DNA of 31,110 bases from Candidatus Parcubacteria bacterium (GTDB lineage: Bacteria > Patescibacteriota > Minisyncoccia > Minisyncoccales > Staskawiczbacteraceae), in assembly GCA_019658985.1 (NCBI GenBank), contig JAIFWS010000001.1, positions 1 to 31,110 on the forward strand, given 5' to 3'. A program made the position numbers and the translations under genes. This document shows, in pieces, positions 15,942 to 23,944 of this stretch. Below the pieces are notes generated by a model. It saw nothing but the letters and a program-made list of their open reading frames with translations, was not told the origin of the DNA and ran no database searches. Position 1 is the stretch's first letter, and every line of letters starts with the position of its first letter.

Positions 15942-16877
15942 ATGTCCGAGCCTGCTGTGTTGGAACTGCCGGCGCTCGACGAGAGCGCTATCGCCACCAT
16001 GTACGAAAGCCCCATCATGACCACGCGTCGGGTGGCGGTGTTCAAGTTCTGCCTCAAGGGCCGCAAGCCCTTGCTCTGCGACCGCATGAGTGGGGGGGCG
16101 TTGGACTCCATCTTCACGGGCCAGAAGCTGGAGATCGCGCCCGACATGCGGATCGAGGAGCGGGCCTGGATGAAGGCCTATGGGCGCAGCTACGAAAAGG
16201 ACGTACCGGTCGGCCCCGCCGTCATCCCCGTCGAGAACCTCTCGGCGGCCCTGGTCGCCGCCGGCTGCGCGATCCAGTACGGCAGCGGCAAAACGGAGAA
16301 GGTCACCTTCTCCACGAAGAACACTTCGTTCTTCGGCATGATCGAGTTCCGCGACGAGCACTTCACCATCTTCGGCCCGGACGGGAAACCGGCCGAGTGG
16401 GTGGTGGACAAGCGGCGCGGCGCGGCCAACAACAACAATGGCAGCGCGGTCTGCATCGTCCGCCCCAAGTGGCCGCGATGGTGCATCGCCGGCTACCTGG
16501 ACCTAAACCTGGACTCCGGCCTCAGTCCCGACAAGGCGCTGGACCTCTTCACCGAGGCGGGCAAGAACCACGGCCTGTGCAGCGCCAGGCCGGGCAACAA
16601 AATGACGTTCGGCATGTACGACGTCACCACGTTCGAGTGGGTGGGGGGCGTGGACCCCAAAACCATCACCGTCAGCGTGGGCAGCAGCACGACGGCGGCC
16701 AAGCCCAAGCGCGCCACCAGCCGCAAAAAGAAGGTTGCCGACGAAGCGCCCGCGCCGGACGCCACTTCGGAGACGCCGGCGGACGCGACGCTCGACGGCC
16801 AAGCCGCGGCCGAGACGCTGGGGCCCGGCACGCCGTTGGGCAACGGCGAAGCGCCCGCCGCCGAAACCCCGCAGTAA
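15942..16877 (+). CDS. Unknown high-GC protein with Ala/Pro-rich tail
   Basis: I cannot name this 311-residue protein. It starts with an ATG seven bases after a GGGAG Shine-Dalgarno. Residues 20-235 look like one globular domain with several distinctive stretches (LLCDRMSGGAL, RPKWPRWCIAGYLDL, SPDKALDLFTEAGKN, RPGNKMTFGMYDV). The pattern 'P-KWPRW ... ISPD ... F..AG...GL ... RPG ... FG...V' reminds me of conserved phage or plasmid hypothetical proteins, but I cannot name the family. A basic TTAAKPKRATSRKKK segment and an acidic Ala/Pro/Glu-rich disordered tail follow. It is the only plus-strand gene of the island, with its own promoter, leader hairpin and terminator. Confidence 0.75.
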   Translation: MSEPAVLELPALDESAIATMYESPIMTTRRVAVFKFCLKGRKPLLCDRMSGGALDSIFTGQKLEIAPDMRIEERAWMKAYGRSYEKDVPVGPAVIPVENLSAALVAAGCAIQYGSGKTEKVTFSTKNTSFFGMIEFRDEHFTIFGPDGKPAEWVVDKRRGAANNNNGSAVCIVRPKWPRWCIAGYLDLNLDSGLSPDKALDLFTEAGKNHGLCSARPGNKMTFGMYDVTTFEWVGGVDPKTITVSVGSSTTAAKPKRATSRKKKVADEAPAPDATSETPADATLDGQAAAETLGPGTPLGNGEAPAAETPQ

Positions 16878-16902
16878 CAACTGATGGGACCAACAACGCA
16901 AT

Positions 16903-16938
16903 GCCGCCAAGAGATTCTATCTCCTGGCGGCTCTTTAT
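16903..16938 (+). terminator. Terminator of the 15942-16877 gene
   Basis: GCCGCCA/TGGCGGC stem continued by AGAGA/TCTC pairing, followed by TCTTTATTT. It marks the right end of the array-plus-cassette island. Confidence 0.75.
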
Positions 16939-16958
16939 TTATATGTATTCAGAAATTT

Positions 16959-17321
16959 CTATTTTTCTTCTTCCCTGTTTAATTTTTGCGCTGCTTCGGG
17001 CGTAGAAACCGGTTTGCTGATCAAAAATAATTTTACAATCGCCCACACTAAAAAGTAATATACGAGCAAGGCAACTAGGCAACTCCATTCAATAACGAAT
17101 CCCTGCGATGCAATCCGGGGGAAAATACCTACAAACGGCCCAACCAAGGGCTGGGTCAGATTATAAATCAGATTTACAAAAGGCGAGGCCGGATTAGCGC
17201 CCAATAATCTGAAGATAAAACGTACGACAATCAAGAATTCAACAATGCCAAGTATGTACCACGCAATTTGAACACCCCGGTACAAGGGCTTAGTGGCTGG
17301 AGAATTGTAAGATGATTCCAT
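16959..17321 (-). CDS. YggT-family integral membrane protein
   Basis: The 120-residue protein has two to three hydrophobic helices and the YggT-type core NLIYNLTQPLVGPFVGIFP after RFIFRLLGANPASPFV. The family is widespread; its biochemical role is unclear, with links to osmotic tolerance and cell division or membrane organisation in other bacteria. A short hydrophilic C-terminus ends in NREEEK. Host-like base composition resumes here. Confidence 0.85.
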   Translation of the reverse strand: MESSYNSPATKPLYRGVQIAWYILGIVEFLIVVRFIFRLLGANPASPFVNLIYNLTQPLVGPFVGIFPRIASQGFVIEWSCLVALLVYYFLVWAIVKLFLISKPVSTPEAAQKLNREEEK

Positions 17322-17389
17322 AATCTTAAAGGAAAAGCATTTTAATTATATTAGCTCTTCCATTATCCCCTATCTTCATGAATTTATTA

Positions 17390-18598
17390 TTAAATTCCCG
17401 CGGCGGATTTTATCAAGTTTTTAACCGCGTCAATCGGAATGGCAAAACTGATATTGCTCGACCCCTGCACGGTGGCAACGTTAACCCCCACCACCCGGGC
17501 TTGCAAATCCAACAAGGGACCCCCAGAATTCCCCGGATTAATAGCGGCGTCGGTCTGGATCACTCCCGTCAACGTTTCTACATTACCCGTGCTATCTGAA
17601 GCATTAATCGTCCTGTTTAATCCGGAAACGATTCCTAAAGAAACCGAATTGGAAAATTGCCCCAGCGCGTTGCCGATCGCGATGATCGGCTGGCCTAATT
17701 GCAAGGAAGCAGAATCTCCGAGCGAGATGGCCGGATAACCGCTACCTTCAATTTTTACCACGGCGATATCATTTTGCGCGTCTTTTTGGATGATGCGGAT
17801 CGGCTGCTGGACTCCGCTGGCCAGCGTGGCGGTATACGTGGCCTGGTCATCGAAGACCACGTGCTTATTAGTAACGATATATCCGTTAGGGCTTACTAAA
17901 AAACCTGTCCCCGCTCCCAAGCGCTGCTCCACCATTCTTCCTGTCGGCTGGTACGTCGGCACTTGGAAAAGCCCATTGCCGAAGGGATCCTGGTAGACAA
18001 CCTGGTATTCCGGAACCTGCTTGGTAATCACAATAGAAATCACTGCCGGAGCTGCTTTGCCGATAGCCGCAACTGTCATGTCGCTTTGCGACAGCGGCGG
18101 AGCCACGGTTGGAGCGGTAGCCACCGGTGCCGGATTCTGGACTGGATTTACCGCTGTTGTTTTAAAAGAGGAAAGCAAAGCATTTAATTTTGCGCGCGTT
18201 ACTGGACCCACAGTACCGGTCTGCAAAATCCCGTATTTTGCCTGGAATTTTATAACGGCACTCCGGGTAGCCATGCCAAAAATCGATGTCTCCCGGCCGG
18301 GCGAACCGGATCCCGATACTGCCACCTGGGTTTGCGCGTCACGGTTTAATACCGACTGCAGGCAGACCACGTCCTGGCCGGCGCTCCCTCGTTGTAAATT
18401 TCGGGTGAACGTAATACTGATGCAAGCCGCAGGAGTTCCTTGTGAAAAACCTGTCCCCTGCAACTGGGCTAATTGATTATTTAAAAGATTAAGCTGGTTC
18501 TGAATTTCTTGCAGCGTCGCTCCCTTGACGCTAAAAGGAACCAAAGAAACCGCTATCGCGAGAACGGCCAGAACTTTAGTAATGGTTGTGTTTTTCAT
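17390..18598 (-). CDS. Secreted trypsin-like (HtrA/DegP-type) protease with peptidoglycan-binding domain
   Basis: The 402-residue protein begins with a Sec signal peptide (VLAVLAIAVSLVPFSVKGA). Residues about 70-140 form a PG_binding_1 domain (GQDVVCLQSVLNRDAQTQV to VTRAKLNALL), a Pro-rich linker follows, and then a chymotrypsin-fold protease. The catalytic triad is visible: His in VTNKHVV, Asp in NDIAVVKI, Ser in INPGNSGGPLL. No PDZ domain follows, unlike DegP or DegS. The combination suggests a protease held at the cell wall, acting in envelope protein quality control or processing. Confidence 0.92.
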   Translation of the reverse strand: MKNTTITKVLAVLAIAVSLVPFSVKGATLQEIQNQLNLLNNQLAQLQGTGFSQGTPAACISITFTRNLQRGSAGQDVVCLQSVLNRDAQTQVAVSGSGSPGRETSIFGMATRSAVIKFQAKYGILQTGTVGPVTRAKLNALLSSFKTTAVNPVQNPAPVATAPTVAPPLSQSDMTVAAIGKAAPAVISIVITKQVPEYQVVYQDPFGNGLFQVPTYQPTGRMVEQRLGAGTGFLVSPNGYIVTNKHVVFDDQATYTATLASGVQQPIRIIQKDAQNDIAVVKIEGSGYPAISLGDSASLQLGQPIIAIGNALGQFSNSVSLGIVSGLNRTINASDSTGNVETLTGVIQTDAAINPGNSGGPLLDLQARVVGVNVATVQGSSNISFAIPIDAVKNLIKSAAGI

Positions 18599-18658
18599 AA
18601 AATTAAAAGTTAGTTGTATTAATTTCAGGACGGTTCTAAAAATTATTTCTTAGAATAG

Positions 18659-19300
18659 TTATTGGTAATTTCTCCCGTCGCCGGTTATCGGTATCCGCTG
18701 GCCCAGGTATTTGGGTTTGGCATTGGTTATCAAGTCAAACATCGCTTTCTCATTGGCGAACACTTCGCGCAGGTAATTGGCAAACAGGATATGCCCGCCA
18801 TCGGCGCTGACCCCGTAAGCATCGATTCCTAATTTCCGGGCAATAAAAACTGCCCGGGGCAAATGAAATGACTGGCTCACAATGAGTACCGAGGAAACCT
18901 GAAAAATATCCCGAGCCCGGTACATCGTACTGTAGGTATCAAATCCGGCGTGATCCAAAAAAATGTCCTGGTCCAATACTCCCTTACTTAAAAGATATCG
19001 GCGCACCGGATCGACTTCATTATAGTTTACCTCGGCGTTATCCCCCGATACCAGAATCTTTTTTATTTTTTTTGTGTTATATAGCTGGATGGCTGTATTA
19101 GTGCGGTCTTTTAAGATCGGGGAAAGCGTAGCATTGGAAATCACTGACGCACCTAATATTATGGCCGCCTCTGCATTAGGAATTTGTGAATTCCTCTGGT
19201 AAATATACGGAGCCGAAAACAGGTGTACTGAAAAATTCACTGTAAACACCACGGCGACAACCAAGAAAATTAGGGCGATGAAAGTATAAAATTTTTTCAT
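18659..19300 (-). CDS. ElyC/SanA/YdcF-family (DUF218) protein
   Basis: The 213-residue protein has an N-terminal membrane anchor (about 5-27) and a DUF218 domain with AAIILGASVISNATLSP, ILVSGDNAEVNYNEVDPVRR and VLIVSQSFHLPRAVFIARKL. SanA is associated with envelope barrier function and ElyC with lipid carrier metabolism in E. coli; the substrate here is not known. It is a single-gene unit with the promoter at 19318-19346. Confidence 0.88.
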   Translation of the reverse strand: MKKFYTFIALIFLVVAVVFTVNFSVHLFSAPYIYQRNSQIPNAEAAIILGASVISNATLSPILKDRTNTAIQLYNTKKIKKILVSGDNAEVNYNEVDPVRRYLLSKGVLDQDIFLDHAGFDTYSTMYRARDIFQVSSVLIVSQSFHLPRAVFIARKLGIDAYGVSADGGHILFANYLREVFANEKAMFDLITNAKPKYLGQRIPITGDGRNYQ

Positions 19301-19317
19301 GGGCTTTTATAATTACT

Positions 19318-19346
19318 ATCTTACCCCTTTTCTTTTTTTATACCAA
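19318..19346 (-). promoter_or_regulatory. Promoter of the DUF218 gene
   Basis: TTGGTA (19341-19346), 17 bases, TAAGAT (19318-19323) on the minus strand, 17 bases before the ATG. Confidence 0.55.
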
Positions 19347-19371
19347 GGCCGCGGTAAAAATCGCTTAAACA

Positions 19372-19403
19372 AAAATGCTCGCCCTGATACAATCAGAACG
19401 GGC
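19372..19403 (-). terminator. Terminator of the 19411-19749 cassette
   Basis: CTGAT-TGT-ATCAG core with flanking GCCC/GGGC pairing across a three-base bulge, then ATTTTTG on the minus strand. Confidence 0.6.
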
Positions 19404-19410
19404 CTTGCCG

Positions 19411-19749
19411 TCATCCTCCCGCCGGGGTGAAAGCGTTCCAGGGCGGCGGATCTGCTGTTTTTTTATCCGCACGGACCAGATCGCGGATCCTGCCCAGCGC
19501 GATCAGCTCCAGGCTAGGGATACCATCCACCTTCCCGAACACCCAGCCGTGCCACCGGGCGGCTTTCTCGCGGTCCGAGAAGCCTTCCGCCTCACCCATC
19601 ATCCAGAGCAGGTAGGCCGGGAACTGGTCGGGGCGGAAGATCCCTTGGGAAAACAGCGTCCGGTCCGCCTTCTCCATCTGCCGGAGGGCGTTCTCATCGT
19701 ACTCGATGATACGCTGAGAGATCTCCGAAATCGTTCTGGGGTAATGCAT
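19411..19749 (-). CDS. Unknown small high-GC cassette protein
   Basis: I do not recognise this 112-residue protein. It is soluble, predicted mostly helical and Trp/Met-rich in the middle (YLLWMMGEAEGFSDREKAA, RWHGWVFGKVDG), with an acidic N-terminal half. The GC content is clearly above the flanking DUF218 and copA genes. It has a modest Shine-Dalgarno (CGGAG), its own TTGATA-N16-TAAGAT promoter (19789-19816) and its own terminator. It therefore belongs with the other single-gene high-GC cassettes of this window. The opposite-strand frame over the same stretch lacks a ribosome site and is taken as a shadow. Confidence 0.65.
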   Translation of the reverse strand: MHYPRTISEISQRIIEYDENALRQMEKADRTLFSQGIFRPDQFPAYLLWMMGEAEGFSDREKAARWHGWVFGKVDGIPSLELIALGRIRDLVRADKKTADPPPWNAFTPAGG

Positions 19750-19788
19750 GATCTGTTCGCTCCGAAAAGACTAGGTGACACTGTATCG

Positions 19789-19816
19789 ATCTTACCTGAA
19801 TTTAAAAAATTATCAA
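19789..19816 (-). promoter_or_regulatory. Promoter of the 19411-19749 cassette
   Basis: TTGATA (19811-19816), 16 bases, TAAGAT (19789-19794) on the minus strand. It starts directly after the copA terminator. Confidence 0.6.
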
Positions 19817-19818
19817 AC

Positions 19819-19846
19819 AAAAAACCGCCCTTATACGGCGGTTTTT
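19819..19846 (-). terminator. Terminator of the copper operon
   Basis: AAAACCGCC/GGCGGTTTT stem with T-runs on both sides, nine bases after the copA stop. It could work in both directions. Confidence 0.8.
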
Positions 19847-19854
19847 AAAGTGCG

Positions 19855-22173
19855 TTATATTCTTTTGACCTTAATGCGGAGCGAATTAAATACCACCGAC
19901 ACACTAGAGAACGCCATGGCCAGGCCCGCGAAGATCGGATTCAATAGCCAGCCGAACAACGGAAAAAATAATCCGGCCGCCAGCGGAATTCCCACAAGAT
20001 TATAAATAAACGCCCAAAATAAATTCTGCTTGATTCCCCGCATCGTAATGCGCGAAAGCCTGATAGCTTTGACGATTTTTGAAATATCGCCATAAAGCAA
20101 TGTGATGCCGGCGGTTTCAATGGCAACATCGGTTCCGGTTGCCATGGCAATACCCACATCGGCTTGGGCCAGCGCCGGCGCGTCGTTAACGCCATCTCCC
20201 GCCATCGCTACCAGATTTCCTCCGGCCTGTAACTCTTTGATTTTATTCAGTTTATCTTCGGGTAATATTTGGGCGAACACCTGGTCAATGCCGACCTGCT
20301 TGGCAATTGCACTGGCAGTATTTGCATTATCACCTGTCAGCATTACGGTTTTAATTCCCAGCTTATGCAGATTTTGTATTGCTTCCACTGCTTCAGGCTT
20401 TACCGTGTCGGCAACCATCACCACCGCCACTACCTCTTTGGCTGTCGCCAAGATTACCGGCGTTTTCCCCTGCAATGTTTCCGCTTCAATGCTTTTGGCA
20501 TCAAACTTAATCTTGAGATCAGAAATAAGTTTTATATTCCCCGCGAAATATTCTATTGCCCCAACTATTCCCTTCAACCCCTTGCCCTTTACCGATTCGA
20601 ATTTTTCAACGTCCGCGGCTTCAATTGACTTTTCTTTGGCATATTCCAAAATCGCATGGGCAATGGGATGTTCTGATTTTTTTTCCAGACCCGCAAGAAT
20701 AGAGATGACTTCCGCGTCACCCAACTTCGCCTGCCCTCCGGAGCCTTGGCGAAGGAGGGAATAATTTTTAATTCCGGCAAATTCAGGCTTGCCGCGGGTT
20801 ATGGTTCCGGTCTTATCCATCACCACGGTTGTTACCTTATGGAGCTTTTCCAGTGTTGCGGCATCTTTAATTAAAATCCCTTCGCGAGCTCCCTTGCCCA
20901 CGCCCACGATAATGGCCGTCGGGGTAGCCAGGCCCAATGCACACGGGCAAGCAATCACTAAAACTCCCACAAATGAAGTTAATCCATATGAGAGTGCTTG
21001 GGAAAATCCCAAAAAGTACGTACCCACCGTCAACCACACCGCCAGCGAAACAAAAGCGATCACCAAAACAATCGGCACAAAGACACTGGAAATTTTATCA
21101 GCCAGGGCTTGGATTGGCGCCTTGCTTCCCTGCGCCTCCTGCACCATGGTTACAATGCGCGCCAAAAGAGTCTCGGACCCGACCTTCGTCGCCTTAAACG
21201 TAAACGTGCTATTGGTATTTAAAGTTCCGGAAATTACCGTATCGCCAACATTTTTTTCTTTTGGCATCGGCTCGCCGATTACCAAAGCTTCATCGATAAA
21301 GGAAGTGCCTTCAGTGATAACGCCGTCAACCGGGATTTTTGCGCCAGGTTTTACAATAATCAAATCTCCATGCACCACTTCATTTATAGAAATTTCCGTT
21401 TCTTTTCCGTCGCGGATCACCAGCGCGGTCTTTGCCTGCAGATTCAATAATTTTTCAATTGCATCGCCGGTCTTTAATTTTGACCGTACCTCCAAATACT
21501 TTCCCAGGGCGATAAACGTAATGACCACAATTGTAACGTCATAGTAAGTGTGACTGACGTTGATAAAACGACCCAGCGGTTCTTCAAAAGCAGTAAGGAT
21601 AAAGCTATATAAGAAAGCAACTGACGTTCCGATACCGATCAGTGAATCCATATTGGCTTTGCCATAGCGTAAAAACCGGTAAAATCCCAAGAGATACGGC
21701 TTGCCTACCACAAATAACATATACGTTGCCATGATCGGCAGTAAATGATGAAAGAATTCCGAAACCGCATACGATGGCATTGGCGCTACCTTAAATTGCG
21801 CCAACAAATCCCAACCCATAATAAAAATACTGATAACCGCCAATGGCAAGGCCGACAAAACTAAATTTCTCTGTTTTGCAATTTCTTCCAGCTTTTCTTT
21901 TTTTGCATCGCCCGCCATAGCTTTAGCGAAGGCAGGACTGGCCATATAAACATTTTCCTTGCTTGGAATTATTATCGAATACCCCAATGGCTCTATTTTT
22001 TTAGAAAGATCTTCAGCACTGATTTTTTTCTCATCAAAAGAAACTTTGATGGTTTCTGTGCCATAATTAGACTCTATAGAAACAACCCCCGGGACTTTTT
22101 TAAGTGTTAGCTCGATTACGCTTGCGCACGAAGCACAATGCATGCCTTTTATGCCGTAGGTTTTTGAGATCAT
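19855..22173 (-). CDS. copA: Copper-translocating P1B-type ATPase
   Basis: This 772-residue membrane pump expels Cu(I) from the cytoplasm. In order: one N-terminal HMA domain with the metal-binding GMHCASC, two leading helices, the A-domain TGE-equivalent (VIGEPMP), the intramembrane CPC motif (VIACPCALGLATP), the phosphorylated Asp in DKTGTIT, the HP motif of the N-domain (KKSEHPIAHAIL), MLTGDN and GDGVNDAPALAQADVGIAM. Two short palindromic elements are inserted in frame (20733-20760 and 21911-21936), encoding LLRQGSGGQ and ASPAFAKAMAG. It is last in the csoR-HMA/SafE-copA operon, which supports copper as the substrate. Confidence 0.95.
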   Translation of the reverse strand: MISKTYGIKGMHCASCASVIELTLKKVPGVVSIESNYGTETIKVSFDEKKISAEDLSKKIEPLGYSIIIPSKENVYMASPAFAKAMAGDAKKEKLEEIAKQRNLVLSALPLAVISIFIMGWDLLAQFKVAPMPSYAVSEFFHHLLPIMATYMLFVVGKPYLLGFYRFLRYGKANMDSLIGIGTSVAFLYSFILTAFEEPLGRFINVSHTYYDVTIVVITFIALGKYLEVRSKLKTGDAIEKLLNLQAKTALVIRDGKETEISINEVVHGDLIIVKPGAKIPVDGVITEGTSFIDEALVIGEPMPKEKNVGDTVISGTLNTNSTFTFKATKVGSETLLARIVTMVQEAQGSKAPIQALADKISSVFVPIVLVIAFVSLAVWLTVGTYFLGFSQALSYGLTSFVGVLVIACPCALGLATPTAIIVGVGKGAREGILIKDAATLEKLHKVTTVVMDKTGTITRGKPEFAGIKNYSLLRQGSGGQAKLGDAEVISILAGLEKKSEHPIAHAILEYAKEKSIEAADVEKFESVKGKGLKGIVGAIEYFAGNIKLISDLKIKFDAKSIEAETLQGKTPVILATAKEVVAVVMVADTVKPEAVEAIQNLHKLGIKTVMLTGDNANTASAIAKQVGIDQVFAQILPEDKLNKIKELQAGGNLVAMAGDGVNDAPALAQADVGIAMATGTDVAIETAGITLLYGDISKIVKAIRLSRITMRGIKQNLFWAFIYNLVGIPLAAGLFFPLFGWLLNPIFAGLAMAFSSVSVVFNSLRIKVKRI
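20733..20760. repeat. In-frame palindromic insertion in copA (N-domain)
   Basis: CCCTCC and GGAGGG arms around GGAGCCTTGGCGAA. The insert adds a short Gly/Gln-rich loop (RQGSGGQ) to the nucleotide-binding domain. It is homologous to the element at 21911-21936 but is read in a different frame. Confidence 0.7.
21911..21936. repeat. In-frame palindromic insertion in copA (HMA linker)
   Basis: CCCGCC ... GGCAGG with centre ATAGCTTTAGCGAA, matching the other copy at about 20 of 26 positions. It encodes PAFAKAMAG in the linker between the HMA domain and the first membrane helix. Confidence 0.7.
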
Positions 22174-22187
22174 AAGTTTGCGCTACA

Positions 22188-23567
22188 TTAATTAACGACT
22201 TGGATATTTCCCCGGACCATTCCCATAGGACAGGTAAACTTATAGTTGCCTGCGCTCTGCGGCGTAAATTCCGCAACCGTTACTTTGCCCTTATTCGGAT
22301 CCAGATACACCGACCCGCCCGGCAGAAGATTGGAAACCAGCGCTCCGGCATCACAGCCTGGCTCGCCCGATGAAGTGATTTCCCAGCGCACCGGAACTCC
22401 AGCTTTTACTTTGAAAGAACCTGGCTCATACGTAACTGACCGCACGGTCATTTGCAATAACTGCTTGCCGTCAACCATCGGCGCCAAACCGATCGCATTT
22501 TGGCTTTGCGTCTGGCTCTGATTATTCAAAGTGAGACTACCCAAACCGAATCCCAAAACATCCATCTGGTTTGAAATATTAAACAGAGCAAAAAATAATA
22601 CTAAAAATCCGGCGACTTTGGAAAAAGTAAGCGATAGATGCGGCCGGGAGAAAAATGTTGTGCTGGATAATCCGATTAGCAAAAGCACCGGGGCGGTGCC
22701 CAAGGCGAAAGCTCCCATGATCAAGGCTCCCTGCATGGCGCTACCCGTCAATAAAGCAATTGTCTGGGCCGTAATCGTAAATCCGCACGGAAGCAGGAAT
22801 GTTAGACCCCCCATCACCAACGGCATGTATTTCCCTTTGAAATTATTTTCGTTGGCTACATAACGGGTTATAAATTTGGGCATCGAAAACTGGAATCTGG
22901 AAAATCCTTTTACTTCCAGCATTTGGAGCGCGAGGCCCATCATGAAAATAGAAACGGCGATGACTAAAAATGCTACAAAGCCCAGTGATATTTGCAAACG
23001 GCTGCCAATCAATCCCAATAATGCGCCGCCTAGCGCATAAGAAGCGACCCGACCAATATTAAATAATATATGGGGTTGGAATTTTTTGTAGGAATTTTGT
23101 TCATCGGCATAAAGCTCGTGCCATTGCTTTGACATCGATAGAACGATTCCGCCAACCAATGCCGCGCAGCTGGAAAGGCCGGCCAGTAATCCGAATCCAA
23201 AAAAGGCAAGCAGTGATGAATTAGATCCGACATTTAAAAAGGCGGAAAGGCCGGCTCTATCCAACAACAAGAATGCGATGACAACAAAAATAGCGATGAT
23301 AAATCCAAGAAGCGTCTTATTAATTGGCTTGCCTTCTTCAGATAATTCCTGCTTTTTAACTTCGGAAAACGTATAATTATCTGGTTTAAAAATGGCGTTT
23401 AAGACATGCACATTAGGCTGCTGGCCTTCGTACTCAATCACGGCTTGGCCTTTGCCGGTTGAAGCCTGAACGGACTTCACCCCGGGAACTTCCAGCAACT
23501 TCTTTTCAATTAATACTTCACAAGCCGCACAGTGCATCCCTTTTATATAATATGTTTTTTCCTGCAT
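22188..23567 (-). CDS. HMA - SafE/TauE-like membrane - cupredoxin fusion protein
   Basis: The 459-residue copper-handling protein has three parts. Residues 1-70 form an HMA domain with GMHCAAC. Residues about 90-325 hold a multi-helix membrane domain of the SafE/UreH (TauE-like, DsbD-related) type with GLLAGLSSCAALVGGI and FLLPCGFT repeats. Residues about 360-459 form a cupredoxin-like domain with FTCPMGM, whose Cys and Met are plausible copper ligands alongside GCDAG. It lies 14 bases upstream of copA and four bases downstream of csoR. It probably passes copper between carriers or across the membrane; direction is not clear from sequence. Confidence 0.88.
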   Translation of the reverse strand: MQEKTYYIKGMHCAACEVLIEKKLLEVPGVKSVQASTGKGQAVIEYEGQQPNVHVLNAIFKPDNYTFSEVKKQELSEEGKPINKTLLGFIIAIFVVIAFLLLDRAGLSAFLNVGSNSSLLAFFGFGLLAGLSSCAALVGGIVLSMSKQWHELYADEQNSYKKFQPHILFNIGRVASYALGGALLGLIGSRLQISLGFVAFLVIAVSIFMMGLALQMLEVKGFSRFQFSMPKFITRYVANENNFKGKYMPLVMGGLTFLLPCGFTITAQTIALLTGSAMQGALIMGAFALGTAPVLLLIGLSSTTFFSRPHLSLTFSKVAGFLVLFFALFNISNQMDVLGFGLGSLTLNNQSQTQSQNAIGLAPMVDGKQLLQMTVRSVTYEPGSFKVKAGVPVRWEITSSGEPGCDAGALVSNLLPGGSVYLDPNKGKVTVAEFTPQSAGNYKFTCPMGMVRGNIQVVN

Positions 23568-23571
23568 AGGT

Positions 23572-23847
23572 TTATTTATTAAATAAATTGGTCACTTTCA
23601 ATATTTCCTGCGTCATCTCCCGTTTCTTTCTTTCATCATTACTTCCCATAGCATTTTTAAAACACATATTAAGATGGTTCTCCATCAACATCTGATGCGC
23701 GGATTTTAAAAGCCCCAGCACCGCCAGATTCTGTTGCATAATATCAACGCAATAGACATCCTGCTCCACCATTCCAATAATTTTTGAAATGGAGCTTTGT
23801 GCTTTTTTGAAATTGACCAGTGCTTTTTTCTTATTCTCTGGAATCAT
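23572..23847 (-). CDS. csoR: CsoR-family copper-sensing repressor
   Basis: The 91-residue all-helical protein has the Cu(I) ligand set expected of CsoR: Cys in VYCVDI, then His and Cys in ENHLNMC. This C-H-C triad sets it apart from the nickel sensor RcnR and formaldehyde sensor FrmR. Such proteins bind operator DNA without metal and release it on binding Cu(I). It is first in the operon, directly behind a G-tract operator, so it most likely represses its own operon until copper rises. Confidence 0.92.
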   Translation of the reverse strand: MIPENKKKALVNFKKAQSSISKIIGMVEQDVYCVDIMQQNLAVLGLLKSAHQMLMENHLNMCFKNAMGSNDERKKREMTQEILKVTNLFNK

Positions 23848-23864
23848 GTTGTATGGTTATTTAA

Positions 23865-23886
23865 TACCTACCCCCCAGGTATACCT
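23865..23886. promoter_or_regulatory. CsoR operator
   Basis: The pseudo-palindrome TACCCCCCAGGTA, flanked by TACC on both sides, matches known CsoR sites, which combine a G/C tract with inverted TACC/GGTA ends. It lies 3 bases downstream of the -10, across the predicted start site. Confidence 0.75.
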
Positions 23887-23888
23887 TA

Positions 23889-23916
23889 AGTGTACTCTCC
23901 TAAAAATTCTTGTCAA
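23889..23916 (-). promoter_or_regulatory. Promoter of the copper operon
   Basis: TTGACA (23911-23916), 16 bases, TACACT (23889-23894) on the minus strand, directly upstream of the operator. Confidence 0.7.
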
Positions 23917-23920
23917 ACTA

Positions 23921-23944
23921 AAAACCGCCTACAGGGGTAGGGCG
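23921..23944 (-). terminator. Terminator of the phospholipase D-like gene
   Basis: CGCC(C)TAC/GTAGGCG stem with one bulged C, then GTTTTTAG on the minus strand, starting right at the stop codon and running up to the copper promoter -35. Confidence 0.65.

Noticed and set aside
16397..17005. 202-codon ORF overlapping the 15942 gene
   Set aside because: Gln/Arg/His-rich composition typical of an out-of-frame GC-rich shadow, and it crosses the terminator at 16903.
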